DNA of 64,000 nt from Gottschalkiaceae bacterium SANA (GCA_036323355.1 AP028876.1:1860001-1924000), one strand, 5' to 3'. Positions 1 to 9,163 are shown, numbered from the stretch's first letter. Made by a program: numbers and translations. The notes: generated by a model from the letters alone, not told the origin.

Positions 1-762
1 CGCATTCGTGAAGCAGAGCGCGATGGAATCTTCAACGAATATGCAAGTCGAGAAAATGAAATGATTACCGGAGTTGTACAACGAGTTACCCGAAACAACG
101 TTTTGATCAATCTGGGAAAAACTGAGGGTGTCTTGCTTCCTGCCGAACAAATGCCTATGGAAGTTTACAATCAAGGTGATCGCATCAAATGTTATATTCT
201 TGAGGTTAAACGCACATCCAAGGGACCACAGATTATTTTATCTCGAACACATCCGGGTCTTGTTAAACGATTGTTTGAATTGGAAGTTCCAGAAATCGAG
301 GAAGGAATCGTTGAAATCTTTGGCGTTGCACGAGAAGCTGGTTCAAGAACCAAATTAGCTGTCTATAATGTCGAAGAAAATGTCGATCCTGTTGGTGCAT
401 GCGTCGGTGAAAAAGGAACACGAGTCAAGGCAATTGTAGAAGAATTAAGCGGTGAAAAGATAGATATCATCGAATGGTCCAATGAAGATGAATCCTTTAT
501 AGCCAATGCTTTAAGCCCTTCAAAAGTGGTTTCAGTCACTTTGAATGAGACGGATAAAGCAGCTTTAGTTGTTGTGCCTGACTATCAGCTTTCCCTGGCC
601 ATCGGGAAAGAGGGTCAAAATGCGCGCCTAGCAGCTAAGTTGACCGGTTGGAAGATCGATATAAAAAGCGAAACACAGTATGAAGAACTACAGAATAGTC
701 ATGAAACTCATTCTGCTACAGAGGATGTGGAAGAAGCTTTGCCTGAACAAGGAGTGGAATAA
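1..762 (+). CDS. nusA: Transcription termination/antitermination factor NusA (5' end outside window)
   Basis: The open frame runs in from base 1 without a start, so the gene is truncated at its 5' end; about 253 C-terminal residues are present. NusA binds RNA polymerase and nascent RNA and modulates pausing, termination and antitermination in the cytoplasm. The visible part begins at the end of the N-terminal polymerase-binding domain (IREAERDGI), continues through the S1 domain (GVVQRVTRNNVLINLG) and two KH domains (GACVGEKGTRVKAI and LAIGKEGQNARLAAKLTGW). It lacks the C-terminal acidic repeats of proteobacterial NusA, as is usual for Firmicutes. Its TAA overlaps the ATG of rnpM by one base, so the two are translationally coupled. 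The identity is secure. Confidence 0.97.
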   Translation, partial: RIREAERDGIFNEYASRENEMITGVVQRVTRNNVLINLGKTEGVLLPAEQMPMEVYNQGDRIKCYILEVKRTSKGPQIILSRTHPGLVKRLFELEVPEIEEGIVEIFGVAREAGSRTKLAVYNVEENVDPVGACVGEKGTRVKAIVEELSGEKIDIIEWSNEDESFIANALSPSKVVSVTLNETDKAALVVVPDYQLSLAIGKEGQNARLAAKLTGWKIDIKSETQYEELQNSHETHSATEDVEEALPEQGVE

Positions 763-1031
763 TGAAGAAACGCAAGATACCGCTACGAAAATGTGTGGGA
801 TGCGGTGAGCAAAAACCAAAGCGTGAATTAATTCGAATTGTTCGCAATCCAGAAGGCGAAGTTTCCTTGGATCGTACAGGGAAAGCACCGGGACGTGGCG
901 CCTATATCTGCGAGCAGGAAGCCTGCCTGCTGAGAGCCATTAAGACTAACGCTGTACAGCGAGCACTTCAGGTAGAATTATCTCAAGAACAGGTTAAGAT
1001 CTTGTTAGAGCGGTTGTCCAATGAATCCTAG
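762..1031 (+). CDS. rnpM: RnpM (YlxR), RNase P modulator / nucleic-acid binding protein
   Basis: An 89-residue basic protein of the YlxR family. The signature is the N-terminal RKCVGCGEQKPKRELIRIV followed by GRGAYIC. In Bacillus and relatives this family binds RNA and has been reported to modulate RNase P activity; a role in transcription regulation has also been proposed. Its place between nusA and ylxQ-infB is the standard Firmicute arrangement. The start overlaps nusA by one base and the 3' end overlaps ylxQ by 11 bases, so it lies inside a tightly coupled operon. The length is typical for the family. Confidence 0.93.
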   Translation: MKKRKIPLRKCVGCGEQKPKRELIRIVRNPEGEVSLDRTGKAPGRGAYICEQEACLLRAIKTNAVQRALQVELSQEQVKILLERLSNES

Positions 1032-1329
1032 AGTGGCTACCATGATTGGATTTGCAAAACGCTCTGGAAACCTAGCCAACGGCTTTACTGCCGTAACGAT
1101 CAATATCAAAAAAAGAAAAGCGAAACTGGTCATGCTGTCGGAAGATCTATCGGCCGATTCTCGCAGAAAAATTACAAATCTTTGCCAATCGACGAATACG
1201 CCTATCTATACTCACGGAAACCGTGATGAAATTGGCCGCGCCATTGGCAGGGAAGAATCAACAGTCATTGCTATACTGGACAAAAAATTCGCAAAGATCG
1301 TTGAGGAACAATTAGATGATATAAACTAA
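1021..1329 (+). CDS. ylxQ: YlxQ, L7Ae/L30e-family kink-turn RNA-binding protein
   Basis: A 102-residue protein of the ribosomal L7Ae/L30e superfamily. It shows the family pattern of a glycine-rich start (IGFAKRSGNLANGF), a hydrophobic strand and helix (AKLVMLSEDLSADSRRKI) and the second strand (TPIYTHGNRDEIGRAIG). Bacterial members bind kink-turn RNA; the physiological target of YlxQ is not established. The ATG lies inside the 3' end of rnpM, and infB follows after 13 bases. Because the window also encodes an OLE RNA, and OLE RNA is known to be bound by an L7Ae-type protein in other bacteria, YlxQ is a conceivable but unproven partner. Confidence 0.88.
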   Translation: MNPRVATMIGFAKRSGNLANGFTAVTINIKKRKAKLVMLSEDLSADSRRKITNLCQSTNTPIYTHGNRDEIGRAIGREESTVIAILDKKFAKIVEEQLDDIN

Positions 1330-1342
1330 TGGGGGTATCTAT

Positions 1343-3418
1343 ATGACAAAAAAAAGAGTGTACCAAATAGCAAAGGAATTAAACCTATCAAGCAAAGAAA
1401 TGATCAGTAAATTGGAAGAACTTGGAATCGAAGCTTCAAGCCACATGAGCACCTTGGAAGATGAAGAGGTAAAAACCATCTTAGACTTATTCGCTGCGGA
1501 AAAAACAGAAGAAACACCTGTGGAAGAAACACCGATTCCCCCCACACAAGCAAAGCCAGAGGAGTCTGCTAAGGAAGCACCGAAGAAGAAAAAGAACCGA
1601 AAGAAGAAAAATAGGAAAACCTTCATGCCTGCGCAAAAGCAAGAAGAAACACAAGTAGAAGCAGCAGAGGATGATGGACTCATTCAAATAGATGATACCA
1701 TTACCGTGAAAGACTTGGCTGAAAAACTGGATATCGCTGCCAATGCCTTGATTGGAAAGTTGATGATGGCCGGCACTATGGCTTCTATCAACGAAAGCAT
1801 TTCCTTTGAAACAGCAGAACTTATGGCCATGGAATTTGGTATTGAAATCGTTAAAAAGGAAAAAGAAAGCCTGATCGATTTAAATTTAGACCCAGAAGAT
1901 CCAGAAGAATTGTTGCAGTTCCGTGCACCAATTGTTACGGTTATGGGTCATGTCGACCATGGTAAAACCTCTCTACTTGACGCCCTTCGAGACACTGCGG
2001 TTACCGAACGAGAAGCTGGCGGAATCACCCAGCATATTGGTGCGTCAAGCATTAAGGTAAATGATAAAGAGATTGTTTTCTTGGATACACCCGGCCATGA
2101 GGCATTTACATCCATGCGTGCCCGTGGTGCTCAGGTTACGGATATCGCAATTCTTGTTGTTGCAGCTGATGATGGAGTGATGCCTCAGACCATTGAAGCC
2201 ATCAATCACTCCAAGGCCGCAGGTGTTCCGATTATTGTTGCCATTAATAAGATCGATAAACCCGCTGCCAATCCGGATCGCGTGCTTCAAGAATTGAACG
2301 AGCACGGACTATTCCCAGAAGCATGGGGTGGAGATATCATCACAGTCAATGTATCCGCACAAACACGCGAAGGTTTAGACGAATTGATGGAAATGATTCT
2401 TTTGGTTGCTGAAATGGAAGAATTGAAAGCCAATCCAGATCGTCTTGCGGTCGGCACCGTTGTAGAGTCTCGATTGGACAGTCAACGAGGTCCTGTTGCT
2501 ACCATTGTGGTCAATAAAGGTACCCTGCATGTGGGCGATCCTATTTTCTCTGGCGTAGCAGTTGGTAAGGTTCGCGCCTTGATCAATGACAAGGGACGAA
2601 GAGTGAAAATGGCTGGTCCTTCTACACCAGTTGAAGTGCTTGGCCTTTCTGAAACACCGGAGGCCGGCGCTAATCTATATGCCGTTCAAACTGAAAGAAT
2701 GGCAAAGGCTTATGCCAGTGCCAATCAAGAAACAGTGCGACAAGCAAAATACAAGACAACAAAACGTGTATCCTTGGAAGATTTGTATGAACAATTACAA
2801 TTGGGTGAGATGCAAGATCTGAATCTGATTATCAAAGCTGATGTAAAAGGTTCTATCGAAGCTGTCAAGCAGTCTTTGCTGAAACTGAGCAACGAAGAAG
2901 TCACGGTTAATCCAATTCATGGTGGCGTTGGCGCTATCACCGATACGGATATCATGTTGGCATCTGCATCAAATGCGATTATTATCGGATTTAATGTTCG
3001 ACCAACCACATCTGCCCTTACCTTGGCAGATCAAGAGCACGTCGATGTGCGCACATATCGAATTATCTACAAGGCGATCGAGGATGTCGAGGCTGCAATT
3101 CGCGGCATGTTGGCTCCTGAATTCAAAGAAGTTGTTCAGGGTCGTGCCGAAGTGCGTGCTACTTTCAAGGTTCCGAATGCTGGTACTGTGGCCGGAATTT
3201 ATGTGACGGATGGAAAGATTACTAGAAATTCTGAAATTCGTTTGCTTCGCGACAATATCGTAATTTTTGATGGTAAATTAACTTCACTAAGACGATTTAA
3301 GGATGATGTGAAGGAAGTCTTGACCGGCTATGAAGGCGGGCTTGGCATTGAAAACTACAACGATATTAAAGACGGCGATGTAATTGAAGCCTTCATTATG
3401 GAAGAAATTAAACGTTAA
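1343..3418 (+). CDS. infB: Translation initiation factor IF-2
   Basis: A 691-residue GTPase that delivers initiator tRNA to the 30S subunit and promotes subunit joining. The N-terminal IF2_N motif (VYQIAKELNLSSKEMISKL) is followed by a lysine/glutamate-rich linker (about residues 55-115), a second IF2_N copy, then the G domain with GHVDHGKTSLLDAL (G1), DTPGHEAF (G3) and NKID (G4), and C-terminal domains II-IV. The ATG has a G-rich ribosome binding site (GGGGG) about 8 bases upstream. It is 13 bases behind ylxQ and 12 bases ahead of rbfA, in the conserved nusA-infB operon. The linker is shorter than in enterobacteria, as usual in Clostridia. Confidence 0.98.
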   Translation: MTKKRVYQIAKELNLSSKEMISKLEELGIEASSHMSTLEDEEVKTILDLFAAEKTEETPVEETPIPPTQAKPEESAKEAPKKKKNRKKKNRKTFMPAQKQEETQVEAAEDDGLIQIDDTITVKDLAEKLDIAANALIGKLMMAGTMASINESISFETAELMAMEFGIEIVKKEKESLIDLNLDPEDPEELLQFRAPIVTVMGHVDHGKTSLLDALRDTAVTEREAGGITQHIGASSIKVNDKEIVFLDTPGHEAFTSMRARGAQVTDIAILVVAADDGVMPQTIEAINHSKAAGVPIIVAINKIDKPAANPDRVLQELNEHGLFPEAWGGDIITVNVSAQTREGLDELMEMILLVAEMEELKANPDRLAVGTVVESRLDSQRGPVATIVVNKGTLHVGDPIFSGVAVGKVRALINDKGRRVKMAGPSTPVEVLGLSETPEAGANLYAVQTERMAKAYASANQETVRQAKYKTTKRVSLEDLYEQLQLGEMQDLNLIIKADVKGSIEAVKQSLLKLSNEEVTVNPIHGGVGAITDTDIMLASASNAIIIGFNVRPTTSALTLADQEHVDVRTYRIIYKAIEDVEAAIRGMLAPEFKEVVQGRAEVRATFKVPNAGTVAGIYVTDGKITRNSEIRLLRDNIVIFDGKLTSLRRFKDDVKEVLTGYEGGLGIENYNDIKDGDVIEAFIMEEIKR

Positions 3419-3430
3419 TTGGAGGATAGT

Positions 3431-3790
3431 ATGCGCTACGCAAGACAAGACCGTATAGCGGAAGAAATGAAAAAAACATTGAGCAAAGGGATACGAGATC
3501 TGTTGACCGATGCTGAAACCGCAACGATTTGGAGTATCACGCAAATCGATGTAACCAAGGATTTACGACATGCGAAAGTATTTGTTAGCATTCTAGGCAC
3601 CAAAGAACAAGAGGCTGGAATGATGGCTGCTTTGCAAAAAAAGTCGGGAGCCCTCAGAAAACTTGTTGGTAGTAAGGTCCGGATGCATTTCACACCGGAG
3701 TTACATTTCTTCCACGACCATTCTATCGAACATGGATTAAAAATTTCTAAAATTCTAAATGATATCAAAGATGGGGAAGATCATGAATAA
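3431..3790 (+). CDS. rbfA: Ribosome-binding factor A
   Basis: A 119-residue RbfA needed for late maturation of the 30S subunit and 16S rRNA 5' end. The family pattern includes RYARQDRIAEEMKKTLS at the N terminus, TITQIDVTKDL-type strands (here SITQIDVTKDLRHAKVFVS) and the conserved end of the KH-like domain (LHFFHDHSIEHGLKISKIL). The ATG at 3431 is chosen over an upstream TTG because GGAGG sits at 3421-3425 with ideal spacing. The stop overlaps the start of nrnA by 8 bases. Confidence 0.96.
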   Translation: MRYARQDRIAEEMKKTLSKGIRDLLTDAETATIWSITQIDVTKDLRHAKVFVSILGTKEQEAGMMAALQKKSGALRKLVGSKVRMHFTPELHFFHDHSIEHGLKISKILNDIKDGEDHE

Positions 3791-4751
3791 ACGGGAAGCG
3801 AATCGGCTGCATGAAAAACTGAGTCACCTTGATTCGGTATGCATCGTATCGCATGCCCATCCTGATGGAGATAGCCTAGGATCCCTTTTGGGTCTTGCAG
3901 CTTTGATCGAAAATCATTATCATTGTCGAGTGGAGCGGGTCCTATCGGACTCGACTCCATCTCGTTATGCCTTTATGGATACCAGCAAAGCTGTGCCCTT
4001 TGAGACCTGCCTAGAAAAGACTTATGATGCTTGCATCTTGGTTGACTGCAGCGATGAAAATCGTTTAGATGACGCCAAGGTCTTACTGGAACAGGCGGAT
4101 TCTTTAATCAATATTGATCACCATCGCAGCAATGAAAGCTTTGGCCAAATTAATTTGGTTGAAGGAGATTGCTCTTCAACAGGGGAATTGATCTATCAAT
4201 TGGCAAAGTATTTGAACTGGAAACTCGATTCTGAAATCGCCTGTAATCTTTATGTTGCCATCGCAACCGATACAGGAAGCTTCCAGTATTCAAACACCAG
4301 CCAAAAAACGCATTTAGCGACAGCTGAATTGTTGAGTCATCCCTTTGAAGTGGATCTGGTTCGTGAACGCTTATTTCAAAGCGAACCCCTCAACAAAGCA
4401 AAACTATTTATCACCCTGGTTCAATCCATTATATTCTCTTCCGATGGACAAGTCGGCGGGTGCAGTGTTTCTCAAGAAAATTTAAATCAATTTCAGGCCT
4501 CATATGAGGATCTGGACGGAGTTGTTGAATTTATACGTAACATTGAAACTGTTCGGATTTCCTATTTGATCAAAGAGGTAGGAACAAATGAGTTTCGAGC
4601 CAGTTTGCGATCAAAACCACCGACACGTGTGGATAAAATTGCTCATCAGTTCGGTGGGGGTGGACACGCCTATGCTGCGGGACTGTCCTTTTCAGGTAAC
4701 TTGAAGCAATTCCAAGACCAGTTGATTCGAGCCTGCGAGGAAGCAATATGA
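3783..4751 (+). CDS. nrnA: Bifunctional oligoribonuclease/PAP phosphatase NrnA (DHH family)
   Basis: A 322-residue DHH/DHHA1 phosphoesterase. Members degrade short RNA oligonucleotides to mononucleotides and hydrolyse 3'-phosphoadenosine 5'-phosphate, finishing RNA decay begun by RNases such as RNase Y and PNPase, both also encoded here. Visible metal-binding motifs are SHAHPDGDSLGS, the aspartate in VDCSD, and IDHH; the C-terminal DHHA1 domain ends in GGGGHAYAAGLSF. The start at 3783 overlaps rbfA by 8 bases; a possible earlier ATG at 3774 would add only three residues. The stop overlaps truB in an ATGA junction. Confidence 0.94.
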   Translation: MNKREANRLHEKLSHLDSVCIVSHAHPDGDSLGSLLGLAALIENHYHCRVERVLSDSTPSRYAFMDTSKAVPFETCLEKTYDACILVDCSDENRLDDAKVLLEQADSLINIDHHRSNESFGQINLVEGDCSSTGELIYQLAKYLNWKLDSEIACNLYVAIATDTGSFQYSNTSQKTHLATAELLSHPFEVDLVRERLFQSEPLNKAKLFITLVQSIIFSSDGQVGGCSVSQENLNQFQASYEDLDGVVEFIRNIETVRISYLIKEVGTNEFRASLRSKPPTRVDKIAHQFGGGGHAYAAGLSFSGNLKQFQDQLIRACEEAI

Positions 4752-5593
4752 ATGGATTTATCGTTGTATTCAAACCAACGGGCATGACGTCCCATGACAT
4801 TGTTTCAAGAGTCAGAAGGCTTACAGGCATTAGACAGGTGGGCCATACTGGCACATTAGATCCCAATGCCAGTGGCGTATTGCCTATTGCTATCGGTAAA
4901 GCGACCAAAGCGATTCCTTATCTTTCGGAAGAAAGAAAGGTTTACCGTGCCGAACTTGCTTTAGGTGTAGAGACAGATACCTGTGACCGATATGGCACTG
5001 AAGTTGCAAGTAGTGAGGACATCGACCGGTCCAAAGATGCCTTTCTTGAAGCGGCAAAATCCTTTATAGGGCTCATTCAACAACGGCCACCCATCTTCTC
5101 AGCCATTCGTATCGACGGGAAACGCGCCTATGACTTGGCGAGAAGCGGGAAAACACCAGAAATGAAACTGAGAGACGTTACAATCGAATCTATTGATTTG
5201 ATTTCCGTGGCCCAAAACCGTTTTCTCTTTGATGTTGTTTGCTCCAAAGGCACCTATATCCGGTCTTTGTGCCGGGACTTAGCCAAAGAAATGGGTAGCC
5301 TAGGCCATATGTCTATGTTAATTCGATTGGAATCAGGGATCTTCACAGCTGAAAACGCACTATTTGATTGGAACCAATTGGAAAATTCAATTTTGTCCAT
5401 TGATCAAGTACTGTCGCACTATCCTAAAATTCAAGTCGATAAGAATGCGGAGAAACGTCTTTTATTTGGTCAAACGATTGAAAAAGAAACGGATCAAACC
5501 GATGAGTTCTTCCGTGTATACAGCGCGTCTGGATTTCTCGGAATCGCGACATGCAAAAACAAGCAGATGAAGATGAAACGGCAATTCATTTAG
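4748..5593 (+). CDS. truB: tRNA pseudouridine(55) synthase
   Basis: A 281-residue TruB that converts U55 of the tRNA T-loop to pseudouridine. The catalytic aspartate is D38 in GHTGTLDPNASG, preceded by the family start GFIVVFKPTGMTSHD. The RPPIFSAIRIDGKRAYDLAR motif and the KGTYIRSLCRDLA motif are also present. The C-terminal PUA-like part is short (about 60 residues), as in many Firmicutes. It is coupled to nrnA by an ATGA overlap and precedes ribF, the standard order. Confidence 0.97.
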   Translation: MNGFIVVFKPTGMTSHDIVSRVRRLTGIRQVGHTGTLDPNASGVLPIAIGKATKAIPYLSEERKVYRAELALGVETDTCDRYGTEVASSEDIDRSKDAFLEAAKSFIGLIQQRPPIFSAIRIDGKRAYDLARSGKTPEMKLRDVTIESIDLISVAQNRFLFDVVCSKGTYIRSLCRDLAKEMGSLGHMSMLIRLESGIFTAENALFDWNQLENSILSIDQVLSHYPKIQVDKNAEKRLLFGQTIEKETDQTDEFFRVYSASGFLGIATCKNKQMKMKRQFI

Positions 5594-5607
5594 GAGTCGA
5601 TTCGATT

Positions 5608-6540
5608 ATGAAAATCATCATGAATGAAAAATATCAAATGGATCAAGAATCCATTGTGGTTCTTGGGAATTTCGATGGCATCCATCGCGGTCACCAATCC
5701 CTTTTGGAGATGGCCCGTGATGAAAAGGATCAAAGTGATCGTGCCGTATTGGTCTTCACCTTTCAGAGCCATCCCTCTCACGATCTGCCGGGAAGAGAAG
5801 CAATTCGCTATTTGTTTTCCAACCAACAGCGAATTGAAATTTTTGAATCCTTGGGTGTGGACACCATGTATTCCATTCCATTTTCAAATGTAAAAAATAT
5901 GCCGCCTTCTCGCTTTGTTGAAGAGGTTTTACTCACGCACCTGAAGGCTGCCACCATTGTCATTGGACATGACTTTCGATTTGGGTCCGGTGCCAAGGGG
6001 AACGTTAGCTTGCTGCAAAGTATTTGCAGCAAAGCCGGCGTAAAAGTGATCGTGGTAGGCAAGAAGAGTTTTGGCAAAGAGCGAATCAGCAGTACACGCA
6101 TCCGCGAAGCCATTTCAGCGGGAAACCTACTAGAGGCGGAACATCTTCTAGGCCGTCCCTATCAATTATCTGGACATGTCATTCACGGTAAAAAGTTAGG
6201 CAGAAAAATGGGGATACCGACAGCAAATCTAGAGATGAGATTGCCCTACGTCGTGCCTAAATTTGGCGTCTATTTTTCACAAGTCTTGGTAGAGGGACAG
6301 GCCTATTATGCCGTAACAAGCATCGGATTGAACCCGACTGTCGATCAGCGAATCCATCCGAGCATTGAAATCCATATCTTAGATTTCAATAAAGAAATTT
6401 ATCATACTCAGGTTCGATTAAACCTATTTCAACTACTTCGCGTGGAAAAGAAATTTTCAACGCTTGATGAATTGATTCATCAAATTCACCAAGACATTAA
6501 ACAAGTACGAGAAATGGTTTACAAACTAAGAGATTTATGA
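5608..6540 (+). CDS. ribF: Bifunctional riboflavin kinase / FAD synthetase
   Basis: A 310-residue bifunctional enzyme converting riboflavin to FMN and FMN to FAD. The N-terminal FAD synthetase (nucleotidyltransferase) domain has VVLGNFDGIHRGHQ and ISSTRIREAI; the C-terminal flavokinase domain has GKKLGRKMGIPTANLEM. I place the start at the ATG at 5608, preceded by AGGAG at 5592-5596; an in-frame ATG at 5551 lies inside truB and would add 19 residues without family similarity. No FMN riboswitch is visible ahead of it. It ends the nusA-ribF run. Confidence 0.95.
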   Translation: MKIIMNEKYQMDQESIVVLGNFDGIHRGHQSLLEMARDEKDQSDRAVLVFTFQSHPSHDLPGREAIRYLFSNQQRIEIFESLGVDTMYSIPFSNVKNMPPSRFVEEVLLTHLKAATIVIGHDFRFGSGAKGNVSLLQSICSKAGVKVIVVGKKSFGKERISSTRIREAISAGNLLEAEHLLGRPYQLSGHVIHGKKLGRKMGIPTANLEMRLPYVVPKFGVYFSQVLVEGQAYYAVTSIGLNPTVDQRIHPSIEIHILDFNKEIYHTQVRLNLFQLLRVEKKFSTLDELIHQIHQDIKQVREMVYKLRDL

Positions 6541-6632
6541 TATCGTAACATGTTGTTACCCTATCTGCGTTTTTCGACACCTCGACGATCACTCGGATAG
6601 GGAGAATAAATAATTTTGAGGAGGCAATACAC
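6541..6632 (+). promoter_or_regulatory. Structured rpsO leader, possible S15 autoregulatory RNA
   Basis: The 92-base gap before rpsO holds a 9-bp stem, CCCTATCTG (6559-6567) pairing with CGGATAGGG (6594-6602), enclosing a short TCGA/TCGA hairpin. A competing hairpin GTAACA-TGT-TGTTAC lies at 6545-6559 and shares a base with the stem. The ribosome binding site (GAGGAGG) follows. S15 represses its own mRNA through leader structures in several phyla, so this is a plausible autoregulatory element; that is inferred from position and fold, not from a recognised consensus. No clear promoter is seen within the gap. Confidence 0.45.
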
Positions 6633-6899
6633 ATGTTAGCAAAAGAAATTAAAGCATCAATTGTAGCAGAATACCAAACACACGAAGGGGACACTGGTTC
6701 TCCGGAGGTGCAAATCGCAATCTTAACAGCCCGCATCAATGAGTTGAATGAACATTTACAAACGCATAAAAAAGATTTTCATTCACGACGTGGCCTATTA
6801 AAGATGGTTGGTCAGCGCCGAGGCCTATTAAACTACTTGAAAAAATCCGAAGTGGATCGTTATAGAATTTTAATCAAGAGACTAGGTCTAAGAAAATAA
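6633..6899 (+). CDS. rpsO: 30S ribosomal protein S15
   Basis: An 88-residue S15, the usual length. It binds the central domain of 16S rRNA and nucleates platform assembly. The family core [19 protein letters not shown] is followed by [18 protein letters not shown] and the C-terminal helix ending [16 protein letters not shown] precedes the ATG. An intrinsic terminator follows directly, and pnp comes next, the order found in many bacteria. Confidence 0.98.
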   Translation: MLAKEIKASIVAEYQTHEGDTGSPEVQIAILTARINELNEHLQTHKKDFHSRRGLLKMVGQRRGLLNYLKKSEVDRYRILIKRLGLRK

Positions 6900-6905
6900 T
6901 AAGAA

Positions 6906-6930
6906 GCGGGGTAGCCCCGCTTTTTGTTTT
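6906..6930 (+). terminator. Intrinsic terminator after rpsO
   Basis: Perfect 6-bp stem GCGGGG/CCCCGC with a TAG loop, followed by TTTTTGTTTT. It lies 6 bases after the rpsO stop and separates rpsO from pnp. Confidence 0.9.
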
Positions 6931-6952
6931 ATGACCGATAAGGAGGAAGACG

Positions 6953-9160
6953 ATGGTTCGAGAATTTGAATATTCATTAGCAGGAAAAACCCTGAAAGTA
7001 ACCACTGGTAAAATCGCTGAGCAGGCACACGGCTCATGCCTGGTATCCCTTGGTGATACAGTTGTCATGGCCAATGTGACCAGTTCAAAAACGCCTAGAC
7101 CGGGTATTGATTTTTTCCCGTTAGCCGTTGAGTATCAAGAAAAGTTTTATTCAGCTGGTAAAATTCCAGGTGGATTTATTAAGCGAGAAGGACGCCCAAG
7201 CACGCAATCGATTTTGACATCACGCTTGATTGACCGTCCAATGCGACCTCTTTTCCCGAAAGGCTTTCGCAACGATGTTCAAGTCGTTGTAACCGCCCTT
7301 TCTGTTGAGCCGGACGTAAAACCAGATATCCCTGCCATGCTTGCATCGGCAATAGCCATTAGCATTTCTGACATTCCATTTAGCGGCCCTGTTGCTTCCA
7401 TGCACGCAGGCATGATTGATGGAAAGGTGATTCTGATGCCCAACGAAGCTGAGCGAGAAGCATCACAACTTGACTTGATCGTTGCTGGTACCGCAGAAGC
7501 TGTTATGATGGTGGAAGCGGGATCAAATATTATTTCTGAAGCACAAATGCTTGACGGAATTTTAACTTCTCATGATGAAATCAGAAATCTATGTGGGTTT
7601 ATTTCAGAAATTGCCGCAGAAGTAGGCAAAGAGAAATTTGAATTTGAAGTGCCAGAAATCGATGAAGCACTTTACGCGTCTGTTGAAACTTTGGCTTTGG
7701 CAAAATTAAAAGAAGCCGTTTTGGTTTTTGAAAAACAAGCGCGAAACGAAGCTATTAGCGCTGTTCGTGAAGAAGTATTTGCTGAATTGCTCGATGAGGA
7801 AGAAACCCTAAAAGGACAACTCAAGCAAAGCTTCGACAAATTATTAAAACAAGAAGTTCGTGAATTGATCTTGCAAGGCGTTCGTCCGGACAGCCGAAAG
7901 CATGAAGAAATTCGTGCCATCAGCTCCGAGGTCGGCCTATTGCCACGAACCCATGGTTCAGCACTCTTTACAAGAGGGCAGACACAAGCCATGTCTATCT
8001 TGACTTTGGGTACTTCTCGCGATGTTCAAATTATTGACGGATTGGGAAAAGAAGAGAAACGTTCTTATATGCACCACTACAACTTCCCTCCATACTGTAC
8101 AGGCGAAGCCTATATGATGCGTGGTCCAAAACGACGTGAAATTGGTCACGGCGCCCTGGCAGAGCGTGCCTTGCTTCCCGTACTTCCTGATCATGAAACG
8201 TTCCCATACACCATTCGTGTCGTTTCTGAGGTCCTAAGTTCCAATGGTTCTTCTTCACAGGCCAGCATTTGTGGCAGCACCTTGTCCTTGATGGATGCAG
8301 GGGTTCCCATCACTGCGCCGGTTGCAGGGATTGCCATGGGCTTGATCAAAGAGGGCGATCGCTTAGCGATTCTTTCTGATATTCAGGGCTTGGAAGATCA
8401 TCTTGGCGATATGGATTTTAAGGTAGCCGGAACACGAGAAGGCATTACAGCGATCCAAATGGATATCAAAATTGCTGGAATCGAACGAAAGATTCTAGAG
8501 CAAGCCTTGGAAAGTGCTAGATTGGGCCGCTTGTACATCCTTGATAAAATGAATGAAACCATGCAAGTACCGCGTGAGGATACCTCACCATATGCGCCGA
8601 GAATCATCTCTATCATGGTTCCAGTTGACAAGATCCGTACCGTTATTGGTTCTGGTGGAAAAACAATCAATGCCATTATTGAAGAAACGGGTGCAAAAAT
8701 CGATATTGATGACTCAGGTCTAATCGAAATTGCTGCAGAATCTGGAGAGGCTGGAGAAAGAGCGAAAGCCATTATTGAATCCATCGTCACAGATCCTGTT
8801 GTTGGTACCGTCTACAAGGCAAAGGTAACCCGCACATTAACATTCGGCGCTTTCTTGGAATTCTTGCCGGGCAAAGAGGGCTTGATCCATATTTCCCGCC
8901 TTGCCGTTGAACGTGTCAAGAGTGTGGAAGATGTTGTGAAGGTTGGCGATGAGTTAGAAGTTAAACTAGTTGCCATCGATGATCAAGGCCGCTATGATTT
9001 GGCCCGCACGGACATTCCATATGTCGAGCGAAAAAGAGACGATAGCCGCAAAAGCAATTCTCATTCAAGAGACGGCAATCGACGTCGACCACCGCGTCGC
9101 GATGATAAACGTCCATCTGCTCCTCGACAAGATAAGCCGAGCGAGAAAAAAGAACAATAA
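6953..9160 (+). CDS. pnp: Polynucleotide phosphorylase
   Basis: A 735-residue 3'-5' exoribonuclease that phosphorolyses RNA. Two RNase PH domains are present (first with FFPLAVEYQEKFYSAGKIPGG, second with RPDSRKHEEIR and HYNFPPYCTGE), then a KH domain (VIGSGGKTINAIIEETGAKI) and an S1 domain (TFGAFLEFLPGKEGLIHIS). The last 40 residues form an unusual arginine/lysine/serine-rich basic tail (for example RRRPPRRDDKR), which could add RNA affinity. The ATG at 6953 has AAGGAGG upstream. It is bounded by terminators on both sides, so it is probably transcribed on its own or by read-through from rpsO. Confidence 0.98.
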   Translation: MVREFEYSLAGKTLKVTTGKIAEQAHGSCLVSLGDTVVMANVTSSKTPRPGIDFFPLAVEYQEKFYSAGKIPGGFIKREGRPSTQSILTSRLIDRPMRPLFPKGFRNDVQVVVTALSVEPDVKPDIPAMLASAIAISISDIPFSGPVASMHAGMIDGKVILMPNEAEREASQLDLIVAGTAEAVMMVEAGSNIISEAQMLDGILTSHDEIRNLCGFISEIAAEVGKEKFEFEVPEIDEALYASVETLALAKLKEAVLVFEKQARNEAISAVREEVFAELLDEEETLKGQLKQSFDKLLKQEVRELILQGVRPDSRKHEEIRAISSEVGLLPRTHGSALFTRGQTQAMSILTLGTSRDVQIIDGLGKEEKRSYMHHYNFPPYCTGEAYMMRGPKRREIGHGALAERALLPVLPDHETFPYTIRVVSEVLSSNGSSSQASICGSTLSLMDAGVPITAPVAGIAMGLIKEGDRLAILSDIQGLEDHLGDMDFKVAGTREGITAIQMDIKIAGIERKILEQALESARLGRLYILDKMNETMQVPREDTSPYAPRIISIMVPVDKIRTVIGSGGKTINAIIEETGAKIDIDDSGLIEIAAESGEAGERAKAIIESIVTDPVVGTVYKAKVTRTLTFGAFLEFLPGKEGLIHISRLAVERVKSVEDVVKVGDELEVKLVAIDDQGRYDLARTDIPYVERKRDDSRKSNSHSRDGNRRRPPRRDDKRPSAPRQDKPSEKKEQ

Positions 9161-9163
9161 TTG

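Noticed and set aside
1339-1687. Minus-strand frames antisense to the infB 5' region
   Set aside because: They are compositional shadows of the lysine/glutamate-rich linker of IF-2 and read as Phe/Ser/Cys-rich chains with no ribosome binding site.
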